From contig NZ_JACHMQ010000001.1 of NCBI RefSeq assembly GCF_014208105.1, positions 4,588,001 to 4,652,000 on the forward strand: a stretch of DNA of 64,000 bases, in the 5' to 3' direction. How positions within the stretch are numbered: the first letter of the stretch is position 1; every line of letters begins with the position of its first letter. The notes under the pieces were generated by a model. That model saw nothing but the letters and a program-made list of their open reading frames with translations, ran no database searches and was not told where the DNA came from. The position numbers were made by a program, and so were the translations under genes. The stretch comes from Actinomadura coerulea. GTDB taxonomy: Bacteria; Actinomycetota; Actinomycetes; Streptosporangiales; Streptosporangiaceae. Below, in pieces: positions 32,074 through 40,240 of this stretch.

Positions 32074-32102
32074 ACGGGGGCCTGGCTGAGCCAGGCCCCC
32101 GT
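32074..32102 (+). terminator. 14-bp perfect stem-loop
   Basis: ACGGGGGCCTGGCT (32074-32087) pairs with AGCCAGGCCCCCGT (32089-32102), followed by TCTGCTTCCT. It terminates the 88-aa gene and faces the end of the convergent helicase gene. Confidence 0.75.
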
Positions 32103-32151
32103 TCTGCTTCCTGATACCCGAGCCCCCGCCGCGGTGGGCGGGGACGACGCG

Positions 32152-33924
32152 TCAGTGGCGGCGCTTGGCGGCCCATTCGCGGATCTTGGCTATGCGCTCG
32201 CGGATCTCCTCGGCGCTCGCCTGGGGGACGGGCGGACCGCCGCAGGCGCGGCGCAGCTCGTTGTGGATGACTCCCTGCGGCTGGCCCGTCCGGTGGTTCC
32301 AGGCGTTGACCAGGCCGTTCAGCTCGCGGCGCAGGGTCGCGATGTCCTCGGCGGCGGTGCGGTCGGCGCGGGGGTCGCCGGTCTTGCGGCGGCGCTCGTT
32401 GGCGATCTGCTCGGCCTGCCGCTTGCGCAGCAGCGCCGACACCTGGTCGGGCTCCAGCAGGCCGGGGATGCCGAGGAACTCCTCCTCCTCGGCCGACCCC
32501 GGCTCGGCGTTCATGCCGAACTCGCCGCCGTCGTAGAGCACGCGGTCGAACGTCGCGGACGCCTCCACCGTCTCGAACGGCAGCTCCTCGCCGACGTCGG
32601 GCGTGTCCTTCTCGCGGTTGGCCTCGGCGAGCAGGTCGTCGTCGAGGCCGTCCTCGCGGACGGGGCGGTCGAGGACGTGGTCGCGCTCCTCCTCCATCTC
32701 GGAGGCGTGACCCATCAGCGTCGGCACCGACGGCAGGAACACCGACGCGGTCTCGCCGCGCTTGCGGGCGCGGACGAAGCGGCCGATGGCCTGCGCGAAG
32801 AACAGCGGCGTGCTGGTGGAGGTGGCGTAGACGCCGACGCACAGCCGCGGGATGTCGACGCCCTCGGACACCATGCGGACCGCGACCATCCAGCGGTCGT
32901 CGGTCTCGCCGAACGCCTTGATCTTCTTGGACGCGGTCGGGTCGTCCGACAGGACGATCGTGGCGCCCTGCCCCGTCACCGCGCGCAGCATCTTGGCGTA
33001 GGCGCGGGCGGCCTCGTGGTCGGTGGCGATGACGAGGCCGCCCGCGTCCGGGATGACGCGGCGCAGCTCGGTGAGGCGGCGGTCGGCCGCGGCCAGCACC
33101 TGCGTGATCCAGTTGCCCTTGGGGTCGAGCGCCGCGCGCCACGCCTGGGACGTCTGGTCCTGGGTGAGGGGCTCGCCGAGGGTCGCGGTGATCTCGTCGC
33201 CCGCGCGGGTGCGCCAGCGCATCTCGCCCGCGTACGCCAGGAAGATCACCGGCCGGACGACGCCGTCGGCGAGGGCGGGGCCGTAGCCGTAGGTGTAGTC
33301 GGCCCGGCTGCGCCGGATGCCGTCCGGCCCCTCCTCGTACTGCACGAACGGGATCGGGTTGATGTCGGTGCGGAACGGCGTGCCGGACAGGGCGACCCGC
33401 CGCGTCGCCGGCTCGAACGCCTCCCGGACGGCGTCGCCCCACGACAGGCCGTCGCCCGCGTGGTGCACCTCGTCGAAGATGACCAGCGACTTGCGCGACT
33501 CGGTGCGGTTGCGGTGCAGCGCCGGGCGCGCGGCGACGGTCGCGTACGTGACGGCGACGCCGTGGTAGTCCTTGCCGACGGGGCCCTGCCCGTTCTGGTA
33601 CTCAGGGTCGATCCTGATGCCGACGCGGGCCGCCGACTCGGCCCACTGCCGCTTGAGGTGCTCGGTCGGGCACACGATCGTGAGCGAGGAGACGACGCGG
33701 CGCTCCATCAGCTCGCGGGCGAGCCGGAGCGCGAACGTCGTCTTGCCGGCGCCCGGCGTCGCGACGGTGAGGAAGTCGCGGGGGCCGGGCGCCGTTCCGT
33801 CCACGCCGAAGTACGCCTCCAGCGCCTGCTGCTGCCAGGCGCGCAGGGAGGACGCGGTCCCCCAGGCGGCCCGCTCGGGGAAGGCGGGGGGCATGCTCGA
33901 TGCGGCGAAGGTGCTCACGGTCAT
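32152..33924 (-). CDS. DEAD/DEAH box helicase (XPB/SSL2-like SF2)
   Basis: 590 aa. Q-like RAWQQQALEAYF, motif I VATPGAGKTTFAL, Ia VCPTEHLKRQW, motif II IFDEVHHAG, motif III LSGTPFRTD, motif IV region LVIATDHEAARAYAKML, motif V MVSEGVDIPRLCVGVYAT and motif VI FAQAIGRFVRARK are complete. The C-terminal 200 residues are charged, with EEEEFLGIPGLLEPDQV and a helical end. It resembles the actinobacterial XPB-like helicases; probably ATP-dependent DNA unwinding in repair or transcription. A remnant of its 3' end lies at 30.9-31.0 kb. Confidence 0.92.
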   Translation of the reverse strand: MTVSTFAASSMPPAFPERAAWGTASSLRAWQQQALEAYFGVDGTAPGPRDFLTVATPGAGKTTFALRLARELMERRVVSSLTIVCPTEHLKRQWAESAARVGIRIDPEYQNGQGPVGKDYHGVAVTYATVAARPALHRNRTESRKSLVIFDEVHHAGDGLSWGDAVREAFEPATRRVALSGTPFRTDINPIPFVQYEEGPDGIRRSRADYTYGYGPALADGVVRPVIFLAYAGEMRWRTRAGDEITATLGEPLTQDQTSQAWRAALDPKGNWITQVLAAADRRLTELRRVIPDAGGLVIATDHEAARAYAKMLRAVTGQGATIVLSDDPTASKKIKAFGETDDRWMVAVRMVSEGVDIPRLCVGVYATSTSTPLFFAQAIGRFVRARKRGETASVFLPSVPTLMGHASEMEEERDHVLDRPVREDGLDDDLLAEANREKDTPDVGEELPFETVEASATFDRVLYDGGEFGMNAEPGSAEEEEFLGIPGLLEPDQVSALLRKRQAEQIANERRRKTGDPRADRTAAEDIATLRRELNGLVNAWNHRTGQPQGVIHNELRRACGGPPVPQASAEEIRERIAKIREWAAKRRH

Positions 33925-33930
33925 TGAAGG

Positions 33931-35043
33931 CTACCGAGCCGCACCGACAGATCGTGCCGCACCCGGCGCCGCTGTGCCGAGATCCCCACGGTGTCCGCCG
34001 GTCTTGCGGGACCGGTACGCCGCCCACGCGGCCCGGATACGACGGCCCTGACCTGCGGTGAAGCCCCGCATGCAGGCGTCGTGGGCGTAGTCCATGAAAT
34101 TGTGGATCGGATCGCGGCCCCGCTGCGGGCACGAGTCGCGGCCCTGCGGGCAGCCCTGCGCCGGCTCCGCCTCGTACGGGGTGTCGGCCACCCCGTCGCC
34201 CGGCGACACGCACCCGCCCTCGAACGTGTGCATCAGGCCCAGCCAGTGCCCGATCTCGTGGACGGCCGTGAACCCGTGGTTGAACGGCGCGTACGACCCG
34301 TACGGGAGGCTGCGGAAGTCGACGATGACGCCGTCCAGGCGCGGGTCTCGCCGGTACCACTGCGGGAAGGTGGAGAAGCCCAGGACGTCCGACCCGACGG
34401 CGGCCGTGTAGAGGTTGAGCGTCCCGCGCCCGCCCTTGCGGAGGCGCCGCTTCATCGGGCCCTCGTAGCGCTGCGGGCTGCGGAACCAGGCCGGGTTGTC
34501 GGTGCGGTCCAGGGAGTCGAGCCGGAACCTCACGTGGGTGTCGGCGCCGCCGAGGCGGCCCCCGTAGGCCGCGTTGAGCGTGGCGATCTGCCGCTGGACC
34601 GCCGCCGTGGACAGCCGCCCCGAGCCCCCGCTGTGGACGACGTGGAACCGCACCGGGACGACGAGGGCGCCCGTGGCGCGCCGGGCCGGGTCGGGGCGCG
34701 TCCCGGAGAGGAGGCCCGGGTCGAGGACGGCCTCGTCGGACGTCCCGAACCGGTCGAGGAGCGTGCGGCGGAGGTCGGCGAGCATGGCGGTGGCCTGCTC
34801 GTGCCCGAGGTCGGCCCGGTCGCGGGCCTGGGCCGACCGCGCCGTTCCGCCCGAGGCGCCCCGCCCGCCGACGGCGCTCCCGCCCGCGGCGACCGTCCCG
34901 CCCGCGCGGACGCGGGCGCAGTCGTCGCCGGCGGCGGCCGGAGCGACCCGCGCCCTCTCCCCCTCCCCCTCACTCACCGAACCCGGAACGGCACACACTG
35001 TGACCGACAGTGCGCACAGTGAAACCCCGGCCAAGCGCCGCAT
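33931..35043 (-). CDS. secreted zinc metalloprotease, M43 (pappalysin/cytophagalysin) family
   Basis: 370 aa with an N-terminal signal peptide (MRRLAGVSLCALSVTVCAVPG) and an Ala/Gly-rich prosegment to about residue 125. The catalytic domain has LVVPVRFHVVHSGGSGRLST, INxxY-like ATLNAAYGG, zinc motif AVHEIGHWLGLMHTFEGGC (HExxHxxGxxH) and a Met-turn in NFMDYAHDACM. Paired cysteines follow the family. Exported; cleaves extracellular proteins. It lies six bases upstream of the helicase start on the same strand. Confidence 0.92.
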   Translation of the reverse strand: MRRLAGVSLCALSVTVCAVPGSVSEGEGERARVAPAAAGDDCARVRAGGTVAAGGSAVGGRGASGGTARSAQARDRADLGHEQATAMLADLRRTLLDRFGTSDEAVLDPGLLSGTRPDPARRATGALVVPVRFHVVHSGGSGRLSTAAVQRQIATLNAAYGGRLGGADTHVRFRLDSLDRTDNPAWFRSPQRYEGPMKRRLRKGGRGTLNLYTAAVGSDVLGFSTFPQWYRRDPRLDGVIVDFRSLPYGSYAPFNHGFTAVHEIGHWLGLMHTFEGGCVSPGDGVADTPYEAEPAQGCPQGRDSCPQRGRDPIHNFMDYAHDACMRGFTAGQGRRIRAAWAAYRSRKTGGHRGDLGTAAPGAARSVGAAR

Positions 35044-35186
35044 TCAATCCCCCGATTGTCCAGGGACGTCCCTTTCGGGAGGTCCCGCGATAAGAAAGGC
35101 CGAGGTCCCGCGGCACACGGCCGCAGGACCTCACACACGCGCACGCCTATCCGGCGGCGCGCCGTCGGCCGCCGTTCAGCGGCCGG

Positions 35187-35450
35187 TCACTCCTCGCCCT
35201 TGCCCCCGCCCGGCTGCATGGACTCGTAGATCTCCTTGCACTCCGGGCAGACCGGGTACTTCTTCGGATCCCGGTTCGGCACCCAGACCTTGCCGCACAG
35301 CGCGATCACCGGCGTGCCGGTCACCGCGCTCTCGGTGATCTTGGCCTTCTTCACGTAGTGGGCGAACCGCTCGTGATCGCCGTCACCGTGGGAGAGGTCC
35401 GGCTTGACATCGCTCTGGGTGTCGCTGTCAGGAAGGATCTGCGTACTCAC
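35187..35450 (-). CDS. DUF3039 domain-containing protein
   Basis: 87 aa from GTG 35450 (MSTQILPDSD). HERFAHYVKKAKITESAVTG followed by PVIALCGKVWVPNRDPKKYPVCPECKEIYES-type ending is DUF3039, with a zinc-like C...CPxC cluster. Conserved in actinobacteria, function unknown. TAAGGT lies seven bases before the GTG, and its first three bases are the TAA stop of the upstream yqgE gene, so transcription appears to restart exactly there. Confidence 0.93.
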   Translation of the reverse strand: MSTQILPDSDTQSDVKPDLSHGDGDHERFAHYVKKAKITESAVTGTPVIALCGKVWVPNRDPKKYPVCPECKEIYESMQPGGGKGEE

Positions 35451-35454
35451 ACCG

Positions 35455-35463
35455 TTCACCTTA
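35455..35463 (-). promoter_or_regulatory. -10 box (TAAGGT) overlapping the yqgE stop codon
   Basis: On the minus strand TAAGGT starts with the TAA of yqgE (35463-35461) and is followed by seven bases and GTG 35450. Confidence 0.5.
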
Positions 35464-36036
35464 GTTCAGCGTCGGGTCCTCGGGGAAAGTGGAGACGAAG
35501 GCCAGGTCGCCGCCCTGCCGGCGCAGCACGTGCTGCCACAGCCGCTCCGGGTCCCCGGCGAACACGTCCCCGGCCTCCGCGGGCACCAGGTACCACGAGC
35601 CCTCCTCGACCTCGGAGCGCAGCTGCCCGGGCGACCAGCCCGCGTATCCGGCGAACACGCGCAGCTGCAGAAGCTCCGCCGCCAGCAGGCCGGGCGGCGC
35701 CTCCAGGTCGACCAGGCCGACCCGGGAGACCTCGGCGCCGCCGTCCAGGGCGCGCCATCCGAGCGGCTCGTTCTCACCGGGGAGCCGGGCGAGGGCGAGC
35801 GCGTTCTCCAGCGCGACGGGCCCGCCCTGGAACACCACGGCCGGCCCCGTGACGAGCTCCGCCCACGGCGGAAGCACGCGGTCGACCGGAATCTCGGTCG
35901 GCCGGTTGAGGACGACCCCGAGGGTTCCCCCGTCGCCGTCGTGCTCGACCAGCAGGACGACGCTGCGCCGAAAGTTCGGATCCTCCAGCTGCGGGGTGGC
36001 CACCAGCAGGAGCCCGACCCTGATCCCGTCTTCCAT
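35461..36036 (-). CDS. YqgE/AlgH (UPF0301) family protein
   Basis: 191 aa from ATG 36036 (MEDGIRVGLLLVATPQLEDP). FRRSVVLLVEHDGDGGTLGV, VLNRPTEIPVDRVLPPWAEL, VFQGGPVALENALALARL and VFAGYAGWSPGQLRSEVEEG with SWYLVPAEAGDVF are the DUF179 blocks. Cytosolic, function poorly defined. Next gene DUF3039 follows by ten bases. Confidence 0.93.
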   Translation of the reverse strand: MEDGIRVGLLLVATPQLEDPNFRRSVVLLVEHDGDGGTLGVVLNRPTEIPVDRVLPPWAELVTGPAVVFQGGPVALENALALARLPGENEPLGWRALDGGAEVSRVGLVDLEAPPGLLAAELLQLRVFAGYAGWSPGQLRSEVEEGSWYLVPAEAGDVFAGDPERLWQHVLRRQGGDLAFVSTFPEDPTLN

Positions 36037-36196
36037 GGGTCCCATGATGCGTTGCCCGGACCTCCGGCGGCACGCCTCCTCGCTCGTTAGCCTGTTACGC
36101 ATTCCTATCGATGGGGATATCGGCACCACGAGTTCCTGGGTTAAGAATGATCTAGGACAATCGGCCACCCGCTTGGTGCGCGCCGGGAGGACAGCG

Positions 36197-36880
36197 ATGC
36201 AGTTGCCCAGGGTCGTCATCGCCGCCGTGTTCATCGTGATCGGGGCGCTGATCGCGATCCCGGCCCTGTTCAGGTCGGACGGCTCCGCGTCGCCGACCTC
36301 CGCGACGGAATCCACGAGCCCGAGCCCGTCCGGCGGCTCTCCGTCCGCCTCGGGCAAGCCCACCCGGACTCCGACGCACACCCCGTCCCGGACGCCGACG
36401 CGCACCCCCTCGCACACGCCGACCGGCGCCCCCGCGCGGCCGGTGACGGCCACGATCGGATCGGTCTCCTGCCCGGACCGCACCGTGAACATCAGCGTCC
36501 GCAACACCGGAACGCAGACCGAGGACTTCTCCGTCGAGAAGAACGACGACACCGCCGCCGTCCCCGGGAAGATCGGCCCGGGCACCACCCGGACGGTCGC
36601 GGTGAAGCTGCGCGAGGACCGCGGCACCCGCGTCACCGTCCGGTGGGCGAACCGGCAGATCGAGAGCACCGCGATCAAGGCGAACTGCAAGAAGGCGGGC
36701 GGCGCCGCGCCGCGCGAGACGCCGCCCGGCAAGCTCCCGCACACCGGCCCCGACACCGTGCTGTGGGCGCGAGCCGTGACCGGCGTCGCCGTCATCCTGA
36801 CCGGCGCGATCATCTTCTGGTGGGGCGGCACGTGGCCGCGCCGCCGCGAGCAGATGTTCGCGGGCAGGAAGTCCGACTGA
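36197..36880 (+). CDS. LPXTG-anchored cell-wall surface protein
   Basis: 227 aa from ATG 36197 with GGGAGG. N-terminal signal segment (VVIAAVFIVIGALIAIPALF), then a Ser/Thr/Pro stalk with a TPTHTPSRTPTRTPSHTPT repeat, a small beta domain (ATIGSVSCPDRTVNISVRNT to IKANCKKAGG, two Cys likely disulfide-bonded), and a sorting signal LPHTG followed by a membrane helix and basic WPRRREQMFAGRK tail. Sortase substrate exposed on the wall; ligand unknown. No sortase gene nearby. Confidence 0.88.
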   Translation: MQLPRVVIAAVFIVIGALIAIPALFRSDGSASPTSATESTSPSPSGGSPSASGKPTRTPTHTPSRTPTRTPSHTPTGAPARPVTATIGSVSCPDRTVNISVRNTGTQTEDFSVEKNDDTAAVPGKIGPGTTRTVAVKLREDRGTRVTVRWANRQIESTAIKANCKKAGGAAPRETPPGKLPHTGPDTVLWARAVTGVAVILTGAIIFWWGGTWPRRREQMFAGRKSD

Positions 36881-36928
36881 GCTGAGCTGAGCGGCGGGCC
36901 CGCGTCCCGGGCCCGCCTCCGGCGGTGG

Positions 36929-38332
36929 CTAGGCCTCGGTGCGGGGGCGGCCGCCCGCGGCCTCGCGGACGGCGCCGGCCACGCGGGTGCTGACCTCGGG
37001 GTGGAAGACGCTCGGCACGATGTAGTTCGGGCCGAGTTCGTCCGGCGTGACGACCTCGGCGAGGGCCTTGGCCGCGGCCGCGAGCATGTCGAGGGTGACG
37101 CCGCTGGCCTGCGCGTCCAGCAGGCCGCGGAACACACCGGGGAACGCCAGCACGTTGTTGATCTGGTTCGGGTAGTCGCTGCGCCCGGTGGCGACCACGG
37201 CGGCGTGCTCGCGCGCCTCGTCCGGCGAGACCTCCGGCTCGGGGTTGGCGAGCGCGAACACGATGGCGTCGCCGCTCATCGTGGCGATGTCGTCGCCGTT
37301 CAGGATGCCGGGGGCGGACACGCCGATGAACACGTCGGCGTCCTTCACCGCGCCGCGCAGGTCGCCGGAGTAGCCGCCCTCGTTGGTGTGCTCGGCGATC
37401 CAGCGCAGCGAGTCGTCCAGGTCGTCGCGGCCCTTGTGCACGGCGCCGGCGTAGTCGCAGACGACGAGGTTGCGGGCGCCCGCGTGCATCAGCAGCTTCA
37501 GGATGGCCGTGCCGGCCGCGCCGGCGCCCGCCATCGTGATGCGCACGGCGCCGATGTCCTTGCCGACGACGCGCAGCGCGTTGGTCAGCGCGGCGAGCAC
37601 GCAGATCGCGGTGCCGTGCTGGTCGTCGTGGAAGACGGGGATGTCGAGCAGCTCGCGCAGCCGGGCCTCGACCTCGAAGCAGCGCGGCGCGGAGATGTCC
37701 TCCAGGTTGATGCCGCCGAACGCGGGCGCGAGGATCTGCACCGTCCGGACGATCTCGTCGGTGTCCTGGGTGTCGAGGCAGATCGGCCACGCGTCGATCC
37801 CGGCGAACCGCTTGAACAGCGCGGCCTTGCCCTCCATGACCGGCAGCGCGGCCTCCGGGCCGATGTTGCCGAGGCCGAGCACCGCCGAGCCGTCGGTCAC
37901 CACGGCGACGCTGTTGCGTTTGATCGTCAGCCGGCGGACGTCCTCGGGGTTGCGGGCGATGGCCAGGGAGACGCGGGCGACGCCCGGCGTGTAGGCCATC
38001 GACAGCTCGTCGCGGTTGCGCAGCGGCACCTTCGACTGCATCTCGATCTTGCCGCCGAGGTGCATCAGGAACGTCCGGTCGCTGACCTTGTGGATCTTGA
38101 CGGAGTCGATCCGCTCCAGCGCGCCCGAGATCGCCTCGGCGTGCTGGGTGTCGCGGGTGGCGATCGTGACGTCGATGCGCAGGGTCTCGTGCCCGGCGGT
38201 GTTGACGTCGAGCGCCGTGACGATGCCGCCCGCGTTCTCGACCACGTGGGTGATCTGGCTGACGGCCCGGCCGCCGGCCGGCACCTCCAGCCGGACGGTG
38301 ATGGAGTACGACACGCTCGGCACGCTCGCCAC
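36929..38332 (-). CDS. NAD(P)-dependent malic enzyme with N-terminal ACT domain
   Basis: 467 aa from GTG 38332, with GGGAGC upstream. The ACT domain (about 5-85, SITVRLEVPAGGRAVSQITH) is followed by the malic domain: SMAYTPGVARVSLAIARNPE, LTIKRNSVAVVTDGSAVLGLGNIG, CFEVEARLRELLDIPVFHDDQHGTA (metal site) and the NAD fold VRITMAGAGAAGTAILKLL. It oxidatively decarboxylates malate to pyruvate. The ACT fusion is usual in actinobacterial forms and implies amino-acid feedback. Confidence 0.94.
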   Translation of the reverse strand: MASVPSVSYSITVRLEVPAGGRAVSQITHVVENAGGIVTALDVNTAGHETLRIDVTIATRDTQHAEAISGALERIDSVKIHKVSDRTFLMHLGGKIEMQSKVPLRNRDELSMAYTPGVARVSLAIARNPEDVRRLTIKRNSVAVVTDGSAVLGLGNIGPEAALPVMEGKAALFKRFAGIDAWPICLDTQDTDEIVRTVQILAPAFGGINLEDISAPRCFEVEARLRELLDIPVFHDDQHGTAICVLAALTNALRVVGKDIGAVRITMAGAGAAGTAILKLLMHAGARNLVVCDYAGAVHKGRDDLDDSLRWIAEHTNEGGYSGDLRGAVKDADVFIGVSAPGILNGDDIATMSGDAIVFALANPEPEVSPDEAREHAAVVATGRSDYPNQINNVLAFPGVFRGLLDAQASGVTLDMLAAAAKALAEVVTPDELGPNYIVPSVFHPEVSTRVAGAVREAAGGRPRTEA

Positions 38333-38347
38333 GACAGCTGCTCCCTA

Positions 38348-38353
38348 TTTATA
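38348..38353 (-). promoter_or_regulatory. -10 box (TATAAA) of the malic enzyme gene
   Basis: On the minus strand TATAAATAGGGAGC lies 16-21 bp before GTG 38332 and leads into the ribosome site. No clear -35. Confidence 0.45.
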
Positions 38354-38856
38354 CGGGTTTGTCCACATCCGGACGCGCCGGTCCCAGGGGACGGTGCGTC
38401 CGGGGCCGCCGCCCGGTCCCGCCCCGCGGCCCGCAGAGCCCGGGCCGCGGCGACGGTCGGCTCGACGGTCGCGGGCACGGACGGCCTCGTGGTGTCGATC
38501 GCAGAGCGGTGTCGATCACAAGGCGGCGGAGCCGCGGACCGGCCGGATCGGCCCCGTGGAAGTGCTTCACCCGTGGAAGTGCTTCACGTGGCCGCACGGG
38601 CGCGGTCATCAGTCAACGAGCATACGCTCACCACCGCGGTCAGGTGTCCCGCTCGCCCCAGCTCACCGCGCTTCGCCCGTCATCCGGGGGCGGCACGGGC
38701 CGCCCGGACGCCGTACGCCCGCGCCGGACGAGGCCGCGACCATCTCCACCGCGCACCCGGAACACGGCGCACCCCGAACACGGCGAACACCGCACGAACC
38801 CGCACAAGAGCGGCCCGGGTCGGACGGCGACCCGGGCCGGAGCAGCGGTCTCCGCG
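38354..38856. other. 500-bp gap without a recognised gene
   Basis: Between malic enzyme and the YbbN-like gene, both on the minus strand. It contains two abutting 17-bp direct repeats (38554-38587) and imperfect CGGAACACGGCG/CGAACACGGCG repeats near 38757-38790. No start with a ribosome site was found in any frame. Confidence 0.5.
38554..38587. repeat. tandem 17-bp direct repeat
   Basis: CCGTGGAAGTGCTTCAC occurs twice in tandem with no spacer. Each unit is a near palindrome (GTGGAAG-T-GCTTCAC), so this could be a double operator. Confidence 0.7.
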
Positions 38857-39813
38857 TCAGAACAGGGCGGACTGGAGGCCGCGGCGGGCCTTGCCGACGC
38901 GGGGGTCGTCCGGGGGCAGGAGCTCGAACAGCGACAGCAGATGCTTGCGCGCCGCGTCGCGGTCGTCGCCCGCGCCGCGCCGTACCGCGCCCACCAGCCG
39001 GTCGAAGGCGTCGTCGATGCGGCCGGACACCATCTCCACGTCGGCCGCGCTGATCTGCGCCTGCACGTCGCCGGGCTTCTCGGCCGCCTCCCGCAGGGCG
39101 CGCTCGGCGTCCAGCGACCGCACGCGCAGGCTCAGCCCGACCAGGGCGAGGCCCTGCTTGGCCTGGTCGTCCCTCGGGTCGGCTGCCAGGATCCGCTCGA
39201 ACGCGGCCTTGGCGCCGTCCAGGTCACCGCGCTGCAGGGCCTCCTCGGCCTGGGAGTACACCGGGTCGGCGGCGGGGGCCGCCGCGCCGGGGGCCGGCTG
39301 CTCGCCCTCGGGGGCGTCCGGCAGGATGCCCTCCTTGCGCAGCGCGTCGAAGAGCTGGTCGATGGCCTGGCGGACCTGCGGCTCGGGGGCGGCGCCGTTC
39401 AGGAACGGCAGCAGCTGCCCGGCGACGACCGCCGCCACGAACGGGATGCCGCGCACGCCCATCTGCTGCATGTAGGCGCCGAGCTGCGGGTTGGCGTCGA
39501 CGTCGACCTTGGCCAGGATCCACTTGCCGGCCGCCTCGGTGGCGAGCTTCTCCAGGATGGGGCCGAGCTGCTTGCACGGACCGCACCACTCGGCCCAGAA
39601 GTCCACCAGGACGGGGACGGACTGCGACCGCTCGACGACCTCGGTGTTGAAGGTCTCGTCCGTGACGTCCACGACGTAGGGGCCCCCGGGGGCGCCCGCG
39701 GCCGGGGCCGCGCCGCCGCCGCCCTGGGTCCGGCGTTCCTGCTGCTTCCTTGCCGCGGCCTGGCGCGCTCCCAGGTCGATGGCCCCGTGCAACGAAAAGT
39801 CCCGAGAAGGCAT
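38857..39813 (-). CDS. thioredoxin-like/TPR protein, YbbN (CnoX) family
   Basis: 318 aa. Residues about 50-155 form a thioredoxin domain with an intact WCGPC site (LVDFWAEWCGPCKQLGPILE). The C-terminal half holds TPR-like helices (YSQAEEALQRGDLDGAKAAF, ERILAADPRDDQAKQGLALV, GRIDDAFDRLVGAVRRG). This is the co-chaperone YbbN/CnoX architecture, linked to GroEL and oxidative protein protection. Start ATG 39813; residues 1-45 are an Ala/Gly/Gln-rich lead. Confidence 0.92.
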   Translation of the reverse strand: MPSRDFSLHGAIDLGARQAAARKQQERRTQGGGGAAPAAGAPGGPYVVDVTDETFNTEVVERSQSVPVLVDFWAEWCGPCKQLGPILEKLATEAAGKWILAKVDVDANPQLGAYMQQMGVRGIPFVAAVVAGQLLPFLNGAAPEPQVRQAIDQLFDALRKEGILPDAPEGEQPAPGAAAPAADPVYSQAEEALQRGDLDGAKAAFERILAADPRDDQAKQGLALVGLSLRVRSLDAERALREAAEKPGDVQAQISAADVEMVSGRIDDAFDRLVGAVRRGAGDDRDAARKHLLSLFELLPPDDPRVGKARRGLQSALF

Positions 39814-40240
39814 GGGTCCATCCTGCCCCATGACCGCGCCCGGCCGTACGTCCGTACGCTCCCAGCGGAGCGCGGCGCGCGCGCCGGGCTCCCGGCGCGT
39901 CCGTATGCGGGTCCGTATCGCCGTCCAGATGGCGGTCCTCATAGGCGGCATATCGAGAGAATTGTCCGCCTTTTTTATTCTCTTTCCCGCAGCGCCCAGG
40001 GCAAAGACTTGCGTCGTCCTGCCGTAAAGGCGATTAGATTGCTGACAGCCATCACCAAGCCCGGTTATAGTCACGATGTCGATGCATTGCGGCCCGGCAA
40101 AAGCGACCGGGCCGGAGCCGCCGGGGGGCGGCCCGGCCTGCGGGCGCGCCGTGTGGCGGGTTGGGGGACCCGAGGCCACCGGCGCGGCGGGCGCTCCGTC
40201 CGGCCGCCGCGACAGCATGACGAACAACGGGGGGAAACTT
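39814..40240. promoter_or_regulatory. AT-rich island and promoter upstream of the ABC operon
   Basis: Unusually AT-rich for this genome around 39950-40075. It holds an inverted repeat AGAGAAT/ATTCTCT (39956-39962, 39977-39983) with a T6 run in the loop, and a sigma-70-like promoter: CTGACA (40042-40047), 18-bp spacer, TATAGT (40066-40071). The transcript would have a leader of about 160 nt before the ABC gene; no riboswitch class recognised. Confidence 0.55.

Noticed and set aside
40072..40240. Riboswitch in the leader of the ABC operon
   Set aside because: The leader is about 160 nt, but no conserved core of a known class could be recognised by eye.
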